Assembly: GCF_009739905.1 (NCBI RefSeq)
Contig: NZ_CP034279.1
Location: 1,674,001-1,738,000, forward strand
Length of the DNA stretch: 64,000 bases
Origin: Streptomyces ficellus
GTDB taxonomy: Bacteria; Actinomycetota; Actinomycetes; Streptomycetales; Streptomycetaceae
Reading direction: 5' to 3'
Made by a program: the position numbers and the translations under genes. Below the pieces are notes generated by a model. That model was given only the letters and a program-made list of their open reading frames with translations, was not told the DNA's origin and searched no databases. The stretch's first letter is position 1; each line of letters opens with the position of its first letter. Positions 35,161 through 44,301 of this stretch are shown here, one piece after another.

Positions 35161-36600
35161 TCACCGTCCGCTCCTGCTGCCGCGCCCTCCGCCGCGGCGG
35201 GCCGCCCGGCTCCGGGCACGGGCCGAGACCTCGGCGGGGCCGGCCGCACGGGAGGCCGAGCCGCGGTTGTCGCCCATCGCGCCGGGGTGGGCCCGTACCG
35301 GCCCCCGCTTCGTACGACGGCCCGCCGCGCGCAGTGCGGAGGAGCCCGAAGCCCCCGCACCGGCGGCCCTGGTGCGGGCGACCCGTGCACCGGCTCCCCT
35401 CGTGCGTGTCCGCGTGCCCGGTCCGGCCGCCGCACCGGATGCCGCCCGTGCCTCCGCGGCGGTTCGCGCGTCGCGCTCCTCGCGCAGGCAGCGGCGCAGC
35501 GACTCCGGGTCGAGGCCCTCGTTGCAGGCCTGGTGCAGGAGCCTGGCGAAGACGTACTCCGGATCGACCTCCAGCGCGATCCCCAGCGCCACGCGGGCGG
35601 CCGGCTCGTCACCGGTGGACCAGGCGACCCAGCCCGCCAGCGTCAGCGGCGCCGCCGAGTGCTCGGCGTAGGCTCCCACGCAACGGCGTGCGAGCGCCCG
35701 CCAGAGCCGCAGGGCCGGTGCGGCCTCCTCGCCCTCCATCCACTCCGCCGCCCGGTCCCTGGTCTGCCGGTCCTGGAGCCCGAGGATGACCGCGGCCGCC
35801 TCGTCGTCGCCGATCAGCGCGTCGTCCTGGGCGTCGGCCAGCACCGGGTCCGCGATCCGCGGGCTCTCCGTGAGGCGCCGCAGCAGCTCCTCCGCCCTCC
35901 GGATCGTCTCCGCGCACACCACATCACGCCCTTCCAGGCCCAGGATCCTGGGCACCAGGGCGGCATTGGCGGCGTCGAGCGCCCGCACCTGTCCGGCCGA
36001 CCCCGCCGTCTCGTGCGGCCAGGGCCTCAGCGGCCGCTCCATCTCGCGGAGCGAACCGCGCACCTGGATCCCGGCGTACGCCGCGGCGGCCGCCATCACC
36101 GACGTACCGGGCATGGCGAGGGGGTTGCCCTCGGGCGGGCAGCAGCGGGTGTCGGGGCAGCAGTAGGACCAGAACCGGCCGTCGGAGATGCAGAGCGCTT
36201 CGTACACCGGCACGTCGAGGGTGCCGCAGGCGGTGCGGAGCCGCTGGGCCAGCGGCCGCAGCCGCTCCATGACCTGACGGCCGGTCTCCCCCTCGGCGGG
36301 GTCCTGGCACACGAAGACGACGATGCCGTCCGGGCGCGAGCCGCGTCGCTCGCATCCTTCGACGAGGCATTCGGCGAGCTGCTCGGCGACGGGCGACCAC
36401 TCCCGCACCGAACGGGGGATGCCGAGCCTGACCCGGCCGCCGAAGCGGCCCCGGTCACCGTGGAGCGCGACCATCACGATCGAGTCGGTCGGGTGATAGC
36501 CCATCATGTACGGCAGGGCGTCAGCCAGTTCGGCGGGGCCGCGCAGGGTGATCTGCTGCTGGTCGTCGGTGGGTCCGGTGGTGTCGCGGTGCTTGTTCAT
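35161..36600 (-). CDS. DUF4192 family protein with basic tail
   Basis: This 479-aa protein has the actinobacterial DUF4192 core over residues 10-380, recognised from QITLRGPAELADALPYMMGYHPTDSIVMVAL-type start, the SYCCPDTRCCPPEGNPL cysteine cluster, and WVAWSTGDEPAARVALGIALEVDPEYVFARLL near its end. DUF4192 has no established function; the conserved cysteines suggest a metal site or structural disulfides. The last 95 residues are Arg/Ala-rich (RTRTRGAGARVARTRAAGAG, then more of the same) and strongly basic, which may bind nucleic acid or simply be disordered. The ATG at 36600 (MNKHRDTTG) is chosen because upstream residues are low-complexity. It is divergent from recQ, about 210 bp away. Confidence 0.8.
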   Translation of the reverse strand: MNKHRDTTGPTDDQQQITLRGPAELADALPYMMGYHPTDSIVMVALHGDRGRFGGRVRLGIPRSVREWSPVAEQLAECLVEGCERRGSRPDGIVVFVCQDPAEGETGRQVMERLRPLAQRLRTACGTLDVPVYEALCISDGRFWSYCCPDTRCCPPEGNPLAMPGTSVMAAAAAYAGIQVRGSLREMERPLRPWPHETAGSAGQVRALDAANAALVPRILGLEGRDVVCAETIRRAEELLRRLTESPRIADPVLADAQDDALIGDDEAAAVILGLQDRQTRDRAAEWMEGEEAAPALRLWRALARRCVGAYAEHSAAPLTLAGWVAWSTGDEPAARVALGIALEVDPEYVFARLLHQACNEGLDPESLRRCLREERDARTAAEARAASGAAAGPGTRTRTRGAGARVARTRAAGAGASGSSALRAAGRRTKRGPVRAHPGAMGDNRGSASRAAGPAEVSARARSRAARRGGGRGSRSGR

Positions 36601-36812
36601 GGCCACGACGGTCCCGCGAACGACTCCGCCCGTCGACCCCTGTGGATAACCCGCGGGACGGCCCGGTCCGTCGTTGTCCACAGGCCCGGCGGTGCGCTCG
36701 CCGGCAGGTCGTCCGGCTGGTATACGGGCGCGGCGCGAGGTGTCGGGCCGTCTTCCGCCGGCCGGTCCGTGCCGGTTCGCCGGTTGTCAGACCCGTGCTG
36801 TTGCATGGAGTC

Positions 36813-38993
36813 ATGGAGCAGACGAGCAACGCAGGACCCAGCACTCTCCGCGCAGCGGCCGACACCGTGCTCGCCCGCCTGGTCGGGGACGGCAGCGGTA
36901 CCGCACGGCTGCGGGAGGACCAGTGGCGTGCGATCGAGGCGCTGGTGGCGGAGAAGCGGCGGGCGCTCGTCGTGCAGCGCACCGGCTGGGGCAAGTCCGC
37001 GGTGTACTTCGTGGCGACGTCGCTGCTGCGGGAGCGGGGCAGCGGCCCGACGGTGATCGTGTCGCCGCTGCTCGCGCTGATGCGCAACCAGGTGGAGGCG
37101 GCGGCCCGGGCCGGCATCCGCGCACGGACGATCAATTCCTCCAACACCGAGGAGTGGGAGTCGATCCAGCAGGAGGTGACCGAGGGCACGGTGGACGTGC
37201 TGCTCGTCAGCCCCGAACGGCTCAACAACCCGGACTTCCGCGACCAGGTCCTGCCCCGGCTCGCCGCCGCGACCGGGCTGCTCGTGGTCGACGAGGCGCA
37301 CTGCATCTCCGACTGGGGCCACGACTTCCGGCCCGACTACCGCCGGCTGCGCACCATGCTCGCCGAGCTGCCGTCCGGCGTCCCCGTCCTGGCCACCACC
37401 GCCACGGCCAACGCCCGGGTGACGGCGGACGTGGCCGAACAGCTGGGTACCGGCGCGGGCACGGACGCGCTCGTCCTGCGCGGCCCGCTGGACCGCGAGA
37501 GCCTGAGCCTGAGCGTGCTCCGGCTGCCCGACGCCGCCCACCGCCTGGCCTGGCTCGCCGACCACCTCGGGGAGCTGCCCGGCTCGGGGATCATCTACAC
37601 GCTGACGGTCGCGGCGGCCGAGGAGGTCACGGCGTACCTGCGCCAGTGCGGCCACACCGTGGCCTCGTACACGGGCCGCACGGAGAACGCGGACCGCCAG
37701 CAGGCCGAGGAGGACCTGCTGGCCAACCGGGTCAAGGCGCTGGTGGCGACCTCGGCGCTCGGCATGGGCTTCGACAAGCCGGATCTCGGGTTCGTCGTCC
37801 ACCTCGGCTCGCCCTCCTCCCCCATCGCGTACTACCAGCAGGTGGGCCGGGCGGGCCGCGGTGTGGAGCACGCGGAGGTGCTGCTGCTGCCCGGCAAGGA
37901 GGACGAGGCGATCTGGCAGTACTTCGCCTCGGTCGCCTTCCCGCCCGAGGAGCAGGTGCGCCGGACGCTCGACGTGCTGGCGCACGCCGACCGCCCCCTG
38001 TCCCTGCCGGCCCTGGAGCCGCTGGTCGAGCTGCGCCGCACCCGTCTGGAGACGATGCTGAAGGTCCTCGACGTGGACGGCGCGGTGCACCGGGTGAAGG
38101 GCGGCTGGACCGGCACGGGACAGCCCTGGCGTTACGACTCCGAGCGGTACGCGTGGGTGGCGCGACAGCGGGAGGCCGAGCAGCAGGCCATGCGTGACTA
38201 CGCGTCGACGACGGCGTGCCGGATGGAGTTCCTGCGGCGGCAGCTGGACGACGAGGAGGCGGCCCCGTGCGGCCGTTGCGACAACTGCGCGGGCTCCCGC
38301 TTCGACGCCAAGGTGTCCGCCGCGGCGCTCGACGCCGCGCGCGGTGAGCTGGGCCGGCCGGGCGTGGAGGTGGAACCGCGCAAGATGTGGCCGACCGGGT
38401 TGCCGGCGGCCGGGGTCGACCTCAAGGGGCGCATTCCCGCCGGGGAGCTGTCGTTCGCGGGGCGGGCGCTCGGGCGCCTGTCGGACATCGGCTGGGGCAA
38501 CCGGCTGCGGCCGATGCTGGCGCCGGGCGCGGCCGACGGGCCGGTACCGGACGACGTGGTGGACGCGGTGGTGCGGGTGCTGGCCGACTGGGCCAAGGCA
38601 CCGGGCGGTTGGGCCTCCGGTGCGCCGGACGCCCCGCCGCGGCCCGTGGGAATCGTCACGGTCGCCTCGCACGGCAGGCCGCAGTTGGTCGGCTCGCTGG
38701 GCCGGCGGATCGCCGAGGTGGGCCGGATGCCGCTGCTGGGGTCCGTCGCGTACGTGCCCGAGGCCGCGGACCTCCGCATCTCACGCACCAACAGCGCGCA
38801 ACGGGTGCTGGGGCTCCACCGGGCGCTGACCGTGCCGCCCGAGCTGACGGAGCAGTTGGAGGCGGCAGGCGGCCCGGTGCTGCTGGTCGACGACCTGTCG
38901 GACAGCGGCTGGACGCTCGCCGTGGCGGCGAGGCTGCTGCGCCGGGCGGGAGCGGAGGGGGTGTTTCCGCTGGTCCTCGCCGTTCAGGGATGA
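36813..38993 (+). CDS. recQ: RecQ family DNA helicase with C-terminal phosphoribosyltransferase-like domain
   Basis: This 726-aa superfamily 2 helicase has motif I TGWGKS at residues 57-62, motif II DEAH at 160-163, motif III ATTATA, and motif VI QQVGRAGRG. A RecQ zinc-binding region follows (CRMEFLRRQL..CGRCDNC) with a short linker. No HRDC domain is seen. The last about 130 residues instead resemble a type I phosphoribosyltransferase: RPVGIVTVASHGRPQLVGSLGRRIAEVG and the PRPP-loop-like VLLVDDLSDSGWT. The protein unwinds DNA 3' to 5' in repair and fork restart; the tail's role is unknown. The ATG at 36813 has GGAG only 2 nt away, so the true start could be slightly downstream. Confidence 0.88.
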   Translation: MEQTSNAGPSTLRAAADTVLARLVGDGSGTARLREDQWRAIEALVAEKRRALVVQRTGWGKSAVYFVATSLLRERGSGPTVIVSPLLALMRNQVEAAARAGIRARTINSSNTEEWESIQQEVTEGTVDVLLVSPERLNNPDFRDQVLPRLAAATGLLVVDEAHCISDWGHDFRPDYRRLRTMLAELPSGVPVLATTATANARVTADVAEQLGTGAGTDALVLRGPLDRESLSLSVLRLPDAAHRLAWLADHLGELPGSGIIYTLTVAAAEEVTAYLRQCGHTVASYTGRTENADRQQAEEDLLANRVKALVATSALGMGFDKPDLGFVVHLGSPSSPIAYYQQVGRAGRGVEHAEVLLLPGKEDEAIWQYFASVAFPPEEQVRRTLDVLAHADRPLSLPALEPLVELRRTRLETMLKVLDVDGAVHRVKGGWTGTGQPWRYDSERYAWVARQREAEQQAMRDYASTTACRMEFLRRQLDDEEAAPCGRCDNCAGSRFDAKVSAAALDAARGELGRPGVEVEPRKMWPTGLPAAGVDLKGRIPAGELSFAGRALGRLSDIGWGNRLRPMLAPGAADGPVPDDVVDAVVRVLADWAKAPGGWASGAPDAPPRPVGIVTVASHGRPQLVGSLGRRIAEVGRMPLLGSVAYVPEAADLRISRTNSAQRVLGLHRALTVPPELTEQLEAAGGPVLLVDDLSDSGWTLAVAARLLRRAGAEGVFPLVLAVQG

Positions 38994-39032
38994 CGGGACG
39001 CGTCATCCCGCAGCCCAGGGGGAAGGATATGA

Positions 39033-39210
39033 GTGCCATACCAGCCCATTACCGGCAGCTGCCTCAATTGCTCGTTGCCGCTTGCCCGTTCCGCCAGCAA
39101 GAATTGGAATCCGCTCCCCGCACGGTCCGTTCGCGGTCCCGAAAGGCTGTGCCGGTGCGTCCCTCACTCGACCCTGCCCGCTCTGTGGGCGCGTATGCGA
39201 AGGGAGGACC
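39033..39210 (+). other. Overlapping small reading frames with cysteine pairs (possible small gene or frameshift)
   Basis: A GTG at 39033 has an ideal ribosome-binding site (GGAAGG, 6 nt spacing) and opens a frame reading MPYQPITGSCLNCSLPLARS. In the next frame, without a start, the segment before the following gene reads RPCPLCGRVCEGR and runs directly into it. Joining the two by one frameshift would give a CxxC..CxxC zinc ribbon. A third frame from ATG 39029 gives 61 aa ending at the next gene's GTGA. I cannot decide which, if any, is translated; a sequencing frameshift is possible. Confidence 0.35.
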
Positions 39211-39840
39211 GTGACCTTCGGATTCGCTTCGTCCGCAGCCACCTCTATCAGCCCGCCTGCCGACTCCGCCAGCCGTCTCGCCCGAATGCTCGAACCCGCC
39301 GAGTGGGCGGCGGCCGGAATCCCGCTGCTGCGCAATCCGCGCGAGGTCGTCAGCGGCCTGCACGCCCGCCACCGCCCGACGCCCGCCACCGCTGTGGTCG
39401 CCGTCCTCGATCACGAGGAACGGCTGGCCGCCAGCGCCTCCTTCACCCGCCGAGCCGCGCTCGCGGACGGCTGGGAGTTCCGCAACGCCCTGCTCGCACA
39501 CCTCCGCAGGGTCATTCCGCACGACCTGCGGCGGCGCACCCCGGCCCGCACGGCGGTCCTGCTGTACTGCCGTGACGGGGACGAGCGGTGGACGGAGGAG
39601 GACGGCGCGTGGATGTGGGGGCTGCGGGACGCGTGCACACTGCACGGCCTGCGCTGCGGCGCCTACATCACCCTCACGCGCGGCGGGTGGCAGGTACTGG
39701 GTGAGGGCCGGGGCGGCCGGCAGCCGCACTCGGCTTCACCGCCGGGGAACCTCGCGGACGCCTCGGCCGACGAGATACTCCCGGCGCCGCGCACGGCGAG
39801 CGGCGCGGCGGAGCCCCTGCGGCGCACCGCGGCGCGCTGA
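39211..39840 (+). CDS. Hypothetical protein, conserved in Streptomyces
   Basis: This 209-aa protein is of unknown function. GTG at 39211 has AGGGAGG 3 nt upstream. The core (about residues 45-160) alternates strands and helices: ATAVVAVLDHEERLAASASFTRRA, GWEFRNALLAHLRRVIPHDL, and TAVLLYCRDGDERWTEEDGAWMWGLRDACTLHGLRCGAYITLTRGGW. The pattern resembles RadC-like or nuclease-inhibitor DUF proteins of actinobacteria but I cannot name it. The C-terminus is disordered. It may continue a frame from the cysteine-containing segment directly upstream. A strong hairpin follows the stop. Confidence 0.6.
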   Translation: MTFGFASSAATSISPPADSASRLARMLEPAEWAAAGIPLLRNPREVVSGLHARHRPTPATAVVAVLDHEERLAASASFTRRAALADGWEFRNALLAHLRRVIPHDLRRRTPARTAVLLYCRDGDERWTEEDGAWMWGLRDACTLHGLRCGAYITLTRGGWQVLGEGRGGRQPHSASPPGNLADASADEILPAPRTASGAAEPLRRTAAR

Positions 39841-39846
39841 CACCTA

Positions 39847-39892
39847 GCGTCGCCGTTGTCGCGCACCGGCCCGCCCGCGACAACGGCGACGC
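39847..39892 (+). terminator. Strong terminator hairpin
   Basis: GCGTCGCCGTTGTCGCG (39847-39863) pairs perfectly over 17 bp with CGCGACAACGGCGACGC (39876-39892); the loop is 12 nt. It starts 7 bp after the preceding stop codon. Confidence 0.85.
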
Positions 39893-40327
39893 GGCGCCCG
39901 CCCCACGCTGTAGAGCTGCGCCCTGGTCGGACCGCTGCCGCCCGGTCGCCCATCGCGGAACGATGGGCGGACGGTTGCCGGCGGTCGTCCGGCCCGCGTG
40001 CGGGGCGGCGCGTGGCCCGGTCGGTCGGACGGTTGCCGACCGGGCACCCCCAGCCCACGCGCGGCACGGCGCGCGGCCCGCTCGCGGCACACTGACACGG
40101 CAGGTCGGCGGATTGTGCGAGCCCGCCGGGTAGCGCCCGCTCGGGTGTCGCCCTGAGCACGCAACGCATGGCGATCGCGCGTACCGCCGCCCGCCGCGCG
40201 TGCGGTCCGGCGCGGGTACCGCCCAGCGGCGCGTGCCCCAGACGACGTGCACCGCACGACAGGCACACCGCCAGACGCGGCTGGGTGCCCGCGTGCCGGG
40301 CCGCCTACGTACCGACCCGCCTACGGG
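39893..40327. other. Intergenic region without visible gene
   Basis: This 435-bp GC-rich stretch lies between two convergent genes. Frames on both strands encode only Arg/Pro/Ala-rich peptides without ribosome-binding sites. A 6-bp hairpin (GACCCG at 40314-40319, CGGGTC at 40324-40329) overlaps the stop of the following minus-strand gene. Nothing else is recognised. Confidence 0.4.
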
Positions 40328-40978
40328 TCAGACTCCGGCGCCGAGCACCGAGTTGATGCGCTGCGGGTCGCCGCAGACGATCAGCAGGGCGCTCGCCCGG
40401 GTCAGCGCGGCCGGCAGGGCGCGGGCAGCGGCGTCGTCGCCGCCGCCGTTGACCGCGACGACCACCACGGGACGGGTCGAGGCCCGCTCCACGGCGGCGG
40501 CGTCCGCGAAGAACACGTCGTCGCGGGCGTCGTGCTGCGCCCAGTAGGGGGCGTCGCCGAACGACAGCTCGTGGGCCGCCCACGGGTGCTGGTCACCGGT
40601 GGTCAGGACCAGGATGTCGCCCGGCGCCCGTCCGGCCTCCAGCAGCAGGTCCACCGCTTCCTCGGCGGCGTCGAGCGCGCCGTCCGCGGGAGCGGGGATC
40701 AGCTGGATCTGGGGCTGGGCGGCCGGCGCGGACGGCCGCGACGCGGAACGATTCTCCGCCCGGGGCTTGGGGGGCTGCGCCGCACCGGCGTGCTGGCGCG
40801 GCGAGGCCGGAGGCGTGGGCCTGGCCGGGCCGGGGCCGGGGCGGCCGGGGCGCGGGGAGGCCGCGGAACGCGGACCGGGTACGGGTCGGGGGGTCGGCGC
40901 GGGGCGGCCGGGGGCCGGAGTTGCGCGGGGACCCTGGGCACTCTCGTGAATCTGAGGCTCCTCGGGGATGAGAGGCAT
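40328..40978 (-). CDS. Hypothetical protein resembling a helicase C-terminal fragment
   Basis: This 216-aa protein has an N-terminal half of about 100 residues that is a Pro/Ala/Arg-rich linker (PTPRPVPGPRSAASPRPGRP). The C-terminal half is ordered: AEEAVDLLLEAGRAPGDILVLTTGDQHPWAAHELSFG, then VFFADAAAVERASTRPVVVVAVNGG, then ALPAALTRASALLIVCGDPQRIN. This pattern resembles the second RecA-like lobe of UvrD-type superfamily 1 helicases (motifs IV to VI region), but no P-loop, DE box or arginine finger pair is present. I infer a domain remnant with a new role, or chance similarity. The ATG at 40978 lacks a clear ribosome-binding site. It is upstream of rnhB on the same strand's other side and not coupled. 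Confidence 0.55.
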   Translation of the reverse strand: MPLIPEEPQIHESAQGPRATPAPGRPAPTPRPVPGPRSAASPRPGRPGPGPARPTPPASPRQHAGAAQPPKPRAENRSASRPSAPAAQPQIQLIPAPADGALDAAEEAVDLLLEAGRAPGDILVLTTGDQHPWAAHELSFGDAPYWAQHDARDDVFFADAAAVERASTRPVVVVAVNGGGDDAAARALPAALTRASALLIVCGDPQRINSVLGAGV

Positions 40979-41106
40979 AACGGGATGTCTATCAAACACC
41001 GGTGCGATTGGCACCGGCGGGTGGCGCATACATGCAATGTGCACCGGTCATGCGTGCACACGACGCCTGCATGCGGCCTGCTGTGAGGCGGGTCGTTGCC
41101 GGACGT

Positions 41107-41817
41107 TCAGAAATCGAAGCCGAGTTGGCCCCCGCTTTCCAGTTCGGCCGCCTCCGGGGAGATACGGACCTTCTTGAGGTGCCGCCACTGGGGCAGCGCG
41201 TCGAGGTACGACCAGCTCAGCCTGTGGTACGGGGTGGGACCCCATTCCCGGAGCGCGGCCTTGTGCACCGGCGACGGGTAGCCGGCGTTGTCACCGAAAC
41301 CGAAGACGGCACACTCGGCGGACTCCCCCTCCAGCTCGGCCATCATCGCGTCCCGCCGCACCTTGGCCAGGACCGAGGCGGCGGCGACGGCGACGCAGGA
41401 CTGGTCACCCTTGATCACCGTACGGACCTGCCAGGGCCGGCCCAGGTAGTCGTGCTTGCCGTCGAGTATCACCGCGTCGGGACGCACCGGCAGTGCGTCC
41501 AGGGCGCGGATGGCGGCCAGCCGCAGTGCCGCGGTCATTCCCAGCTCGTCGATCTCCTCCGGAGAGGCATGCCCGAGGGCGTGCGAGGCGACCCACTTCT
41601 CCAGCTCCACGGCCAGTTCGGCGCGGCGCTTGGGGCTGATGAGCTTGGAATCGGTCAGTCCGGCGGGCGGCCGGCGCAGTCCGGTGACAGCGGCACAGAC
41701 CGTGACGGGACCGGCCCACGCTCCGCGTCCGACCTCGTCGACTCCGGCGATGATCTTTGCGCCGGTGGTCGCTCTGATCGAGCGCTCGACGGTGTGGGTG
41801 GGTGGTTCGTACGGCAT
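41107..41817 (-). CDS. rnhB: Ribonuclease HII
   Basis: This 236-aa enzyme cleaves RNA in RNA-DNA hybrids and at single ribonucleotides in DNA. The catalytic start is [15 protein letters not shown] with Asp27 and Glu28 and the GRG motif at 30-32. The third acid lies in [11 protein letters not shown] (about residue 125), followed by [21 protein letters not shown] and [23 protein letters not shown]. The C-terminal tail (residues 205-236) is acidic. The ATG at 41817 gives a short N-terminal leader of about 20 residues, typical of Streptomyces. No operon partner is evident. Confidence 0.93.
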   Translation of the reverse strand: MPYEPPTHTVERSIRATTGAKIIAGVDEVGRGAWAGPVTVCAAVTGLRRPPAGLTDSKLISPKRRAELAVELEKWVASHALGHASPEEIDELGMTAALRLAAIRALDALPVRPDAVILDGKHDYLGRPWQVRTVIKGDQSCVAVAAASVLAKVRRDAMMAELEGESAECAVFGFGDNAGYPSPVHKAALREWGPTPYHRLSWSYLDALPQWRHLKKVRISPEAAELESGGQLGFDF

Positions 41818-42215
41818 GGCGCCAGACAGGTTACGCCGCCCGAGCCCGCCCGCGATACCCGGATTGCGATCGCCCCACCCAGAGCCACGGCCGCGACCAC
41901 CCGAGCGGAATCACGGCCGGCCGCAGACGCTCGCGACCACCGGCGCAAGGGATTCGCTTACGCATACGCAAAACACAGCGCCCGTGATCGAAATGTTTCA
42001 CCATTTGGCGTACTGGTGACCATCCGAGAGCGCACTCGGACGATCCGCCGCCGCCACAGCATCACAGGTGCGAATTGCCGAGACCGGGGAATGAGGACGT
42101 CCGGGCGGCCCGGCGGCCGCTATCCGGAGGCGGGGACGGCGGGCCCCGGGCGGTCCGCAACTGCGTAGGCCCGGGGAGCCGGTTGCCGCGTTCTCGCAGT
42201 CGCGACCGCGTCGTC
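41818..42215. other. Intergenic region upstream of rnhB
   Basis: This 398-bp region lies between rnhB and the 3' end of the DUF4153 gene. It contains a less GC-rich stretch at 41950-42020 with TACGCATACGC (41959-41969), probably near the rnhB promoter on the minus strand. No gene or strong hairpin is seen. Confidence 0.35.
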
Positions 42216-44117
42216 CTAGTAGTCGTACCGATCGAACTCGTCAACGTCGTCGAATTCGTCACTGTCACGGAACCGGTCGCGCTGCGGCGTGCACGAGTAG
42301 CCCGTGACCGAGACACCGCGCCGCTCGAGGATGTCCTGGGCGCGAGTTTCGGACAGGCTGACCGCGTACCAGGGCGTCTCCCCGGCGTCCAGGTCCCGTG
42401 CGATGTTCCGCAGCGCACAGGAGCGCAGGGGCTCGGGCAGCCGGTCGAGGGCGGGCACGGCATCGGCGGACAGGCCGTCCAGATAGCCGACGTCGATCTT
42501 CTTCGTCCGCTCGTAGCGCTGTACGTTCCGCTCCGCGACGAGCGCGTCGGGCGACATCAGCCCGAACGTCAGGACACCGGCCGCCGCGCTCGCCGCGACG
42601 GCACGCGGAAGGGGCAGCCGGCGCGCGCCGAGCAGACCGGCCGCCATGATCAGCACGAGGACGAGCCCCAGCCACAGTTCCACGGCGGCCACGGAGACCC
42701 GCAGCCTGGTCAGCCCGTACGCGTCGACGTACAGGTCCATCCGGCGCAGGGCGGAGGCCACGACCACCAGAGTGAGCAGGCACAGGGTGCCCAGCACGGA
42801 ACGGACCAGGGTGCGGTCGCGGGCGCCGTCGCGGGGCGCCCAGCGGAGGGCCAGGGCGATGACCGCGAGCGTGAGCAGGGTCGCCCAGAGGAGCTGCCAG
42901 AAGCCCTGGCGGGCGTAGGCGGCGTAGGTGAGACCGGTCTGGCTCAGCACCTTCTCGTACCCGCCGAACAACACGGCGAGCTGGACGGCGTTGAAGGCCG
43001 CGAAGAGCAGGTTGAGCACGATGAGCGGGAGCGCCCACTCCAGACGGGCGCGCGGCCGGCCGGGGCGGGCCTTCAGGCGGTCCCAGCGCAGCGGCGCGGC
43101 CGCCGTACGGGCGACGGCGAGCGCGCCCACCAGCCCGAGAGCGAACAGCAGGAAGCGCCAGGGCCCCTCGGTGACCGAGACGTCCGGCATAAGCGCACCG
43201 AGCAGGTCGGCGAAGGCGGCGTCCGCCCCGGCGAACAGCGCGCCGAACACGACCAGCAGGCCCACGGCCACGGCGGTCGTACGCAGCACCGGACCCACGC
43301 GGCCGTGGGCGTCACCGGCCCGCTCCCGCATGCCGCGCCACGCCCACGCCACGCCCGGCCCGATCGAGTCGACCAGGCCGAGGGGGCTGAGGAGGATGCC
43401 GCGCCAGCCGCGGCTCCCGTGCAGGGCCAGCGACGCGAGGCCCAGGGCCGAGACGACGGCGAGGAAGGTGGGCCAGCCGGCGTCCAGCAGGGCGGGTACC
43501 ACCAGCAGGGCGAGGCCGCCCAGCCCCCAGACCGCGGTCCACGGCCGGATGCGGCGGCCAGCCGCCACGGCGGCGAAGTAGGCGGTGAGCGTGGCCGGTA
43601 CGGCGACGAGCAGCAGGTTCAGTCCGAGACCGTCACCGAGCAGCAGAGCACTGAGTACGGCGGTGGCCAGGGCCGACCAGAGGGCGGCGGCGGGTATCGG
43701 GCCGGGCGGGCGCGAACGTATGCGCGTCAGCCAGGTCTCGACCGGCGGCGGCGGAACCCGGTACCCCGCCCGGGCGGCCGTTCCGGGCGCCCACGGGGAG
43801 GCTCCGGCACGGGCACGGCCGTCGGCGAGCACCTGCTGCGGAGCGGGCGGGCCGTCCGCCGGGGCCGGGGCCGCCCCTGGGACGGATGCCGGGGGCGACT
43901 TCGGGGCCGGGGCGGCCGGGGTCTGTGGTCCGGGCGCCGACGGCTGCGGATCGGCCGGCTGCGACGGCACAGGCTGCTGCGACGGCTGCGACGGCTGCGA
44001 CGGCTGCGACGGCACAGGCTGCTGTGACGGCTCCCCCGCCGACGGCTGCGCATCGGCCGAAGCAGACGGCTGCGGATCGGCCGACGGCGGTGGCGTATCG
44101 GACGGCGTGTCTGGCAC
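42216..44117 (-). CDS. DUF4153/DUF4173 domain membrane protein
   Basis: This 633-aa membrane protein has an N-terminal cytoplasmic region of about 130 residues that is Pro/Ser/Gln-rich with repeats (PSQPSQPSQPSQ). About 12 hydrophobic helices follow (AALWSALATAVLSALLLG to LVLVLIMAAGLLGARR). The family signature stretch is LEWALPLIVLNLLFAAFNAV..LFGGYEKVLSQTGLTYAAYARQGFWQLLW. The C-terminal cytoplasmic part (about 560-633) has NIARDLDAGETPWYAVSLSETRAQDIL and ends in Asp/Tyr/Phe repeats. The function of the family is unknown. GTG at 44117 follows GGAGGG. It is transcribed in the same direction as the ADP-ribosylglycohydrolase gene, 184 bp downstream of it. Confidence 0.82.
   Translation of the reverse strand: MPDTPSDTPPPSADPQPSASADAQPSAGEPSQQPVPSQPSQPSQPSQQPVPSQPADPQPSAPGPQTPAAPAPKSPPASVPGAAPAPADGPPAPQQVLADGRARAGASPWAPGTAARAGYRVPPPPVETWLTRIRSRPPGPIPAAALWSALATAVLSALLLGDGLGLNLLLVAVPATLTAYFAAVAAGRRIRPWTAVWGLGGLALLVVPALLDAGWPTFLAVVSALGLASLALHGSRGWRGILLSPLGLVDSIGPGVAWAWRGMRERAGDAHGRVGPVLRTTAVAVGLLVVFGALFAGADAAFADLLGALMPDVSVTEGPWRFLLFALGLVGALAVARTAAAPLRWDRLKARPGRPRARLEWALPLIVLNLLFAAFNAVQLAVLFGGYEKVLSQTGLTYAAYARQGFWQLLWATLLTLAVIALALRWAPRDGARDRTLVRSVLGTLCLLTLVVVASALRRMDLYVDAYGLTRLRVSVAAVELWLGLVLVLIMAAGLLGARRLPLPRAVAASAAAGVLTFGLMSPDALVAERNVQRYERTKKIDVGYLDGLSADAVPALDRLPEPLRSCALRNIARDLDAGETPWYAVSLSETRAQDILERRGVSVTGYSCTPQRDRFRDSDEFDDVDEFDRYDY
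43957..44024. repeat. Repeats coding for the PSQ tract
   Basis: A 23-bp unit that begins GGCTGCGACGGCACAGG (43957-43979) recurs exactly at 44002-44024, and three to four copies of the 9-mer GACGGCTGC lie between them (43981-44007). They encode the Pro-Ser-Gln repeats of the DUF4153 protein and are likely length-variable. Confidence 0.75.
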
Positions 44118-44301
44118 GGGACCCCCTCCCGACCGGGACCCGCGCGCCTTGGAGCGGCGGCGGCGTCGGGGCCCGGCGTCTGGTCAGCGCACGCTTGTCA
44201 TGATCAGTGCGGCGATGTGGCCGACAGAGTAGTCCGGAACCAGCCCCGCGCCCGCCCGGCCCCCACCCTGTGGCAGGACCGTGACAGTCGAACGGGCCCT
44301 G

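Noticed and set aside
43957..44024. CRISPR-like short repeats
   Set aside because: Units are 9 bp and lie inside a coding region as PSQ codons; there are no unique spacers and no cas genes.
42075..44027. Very long open frames opposite real genes (for example antisense to the DUF4153 gene)
   Set aside because: In this high-GC genome antisense and shifted frames stay open by base composition; they lack ribosome-binding sites and encode Gly/Arg/Asp-rich nonsense.
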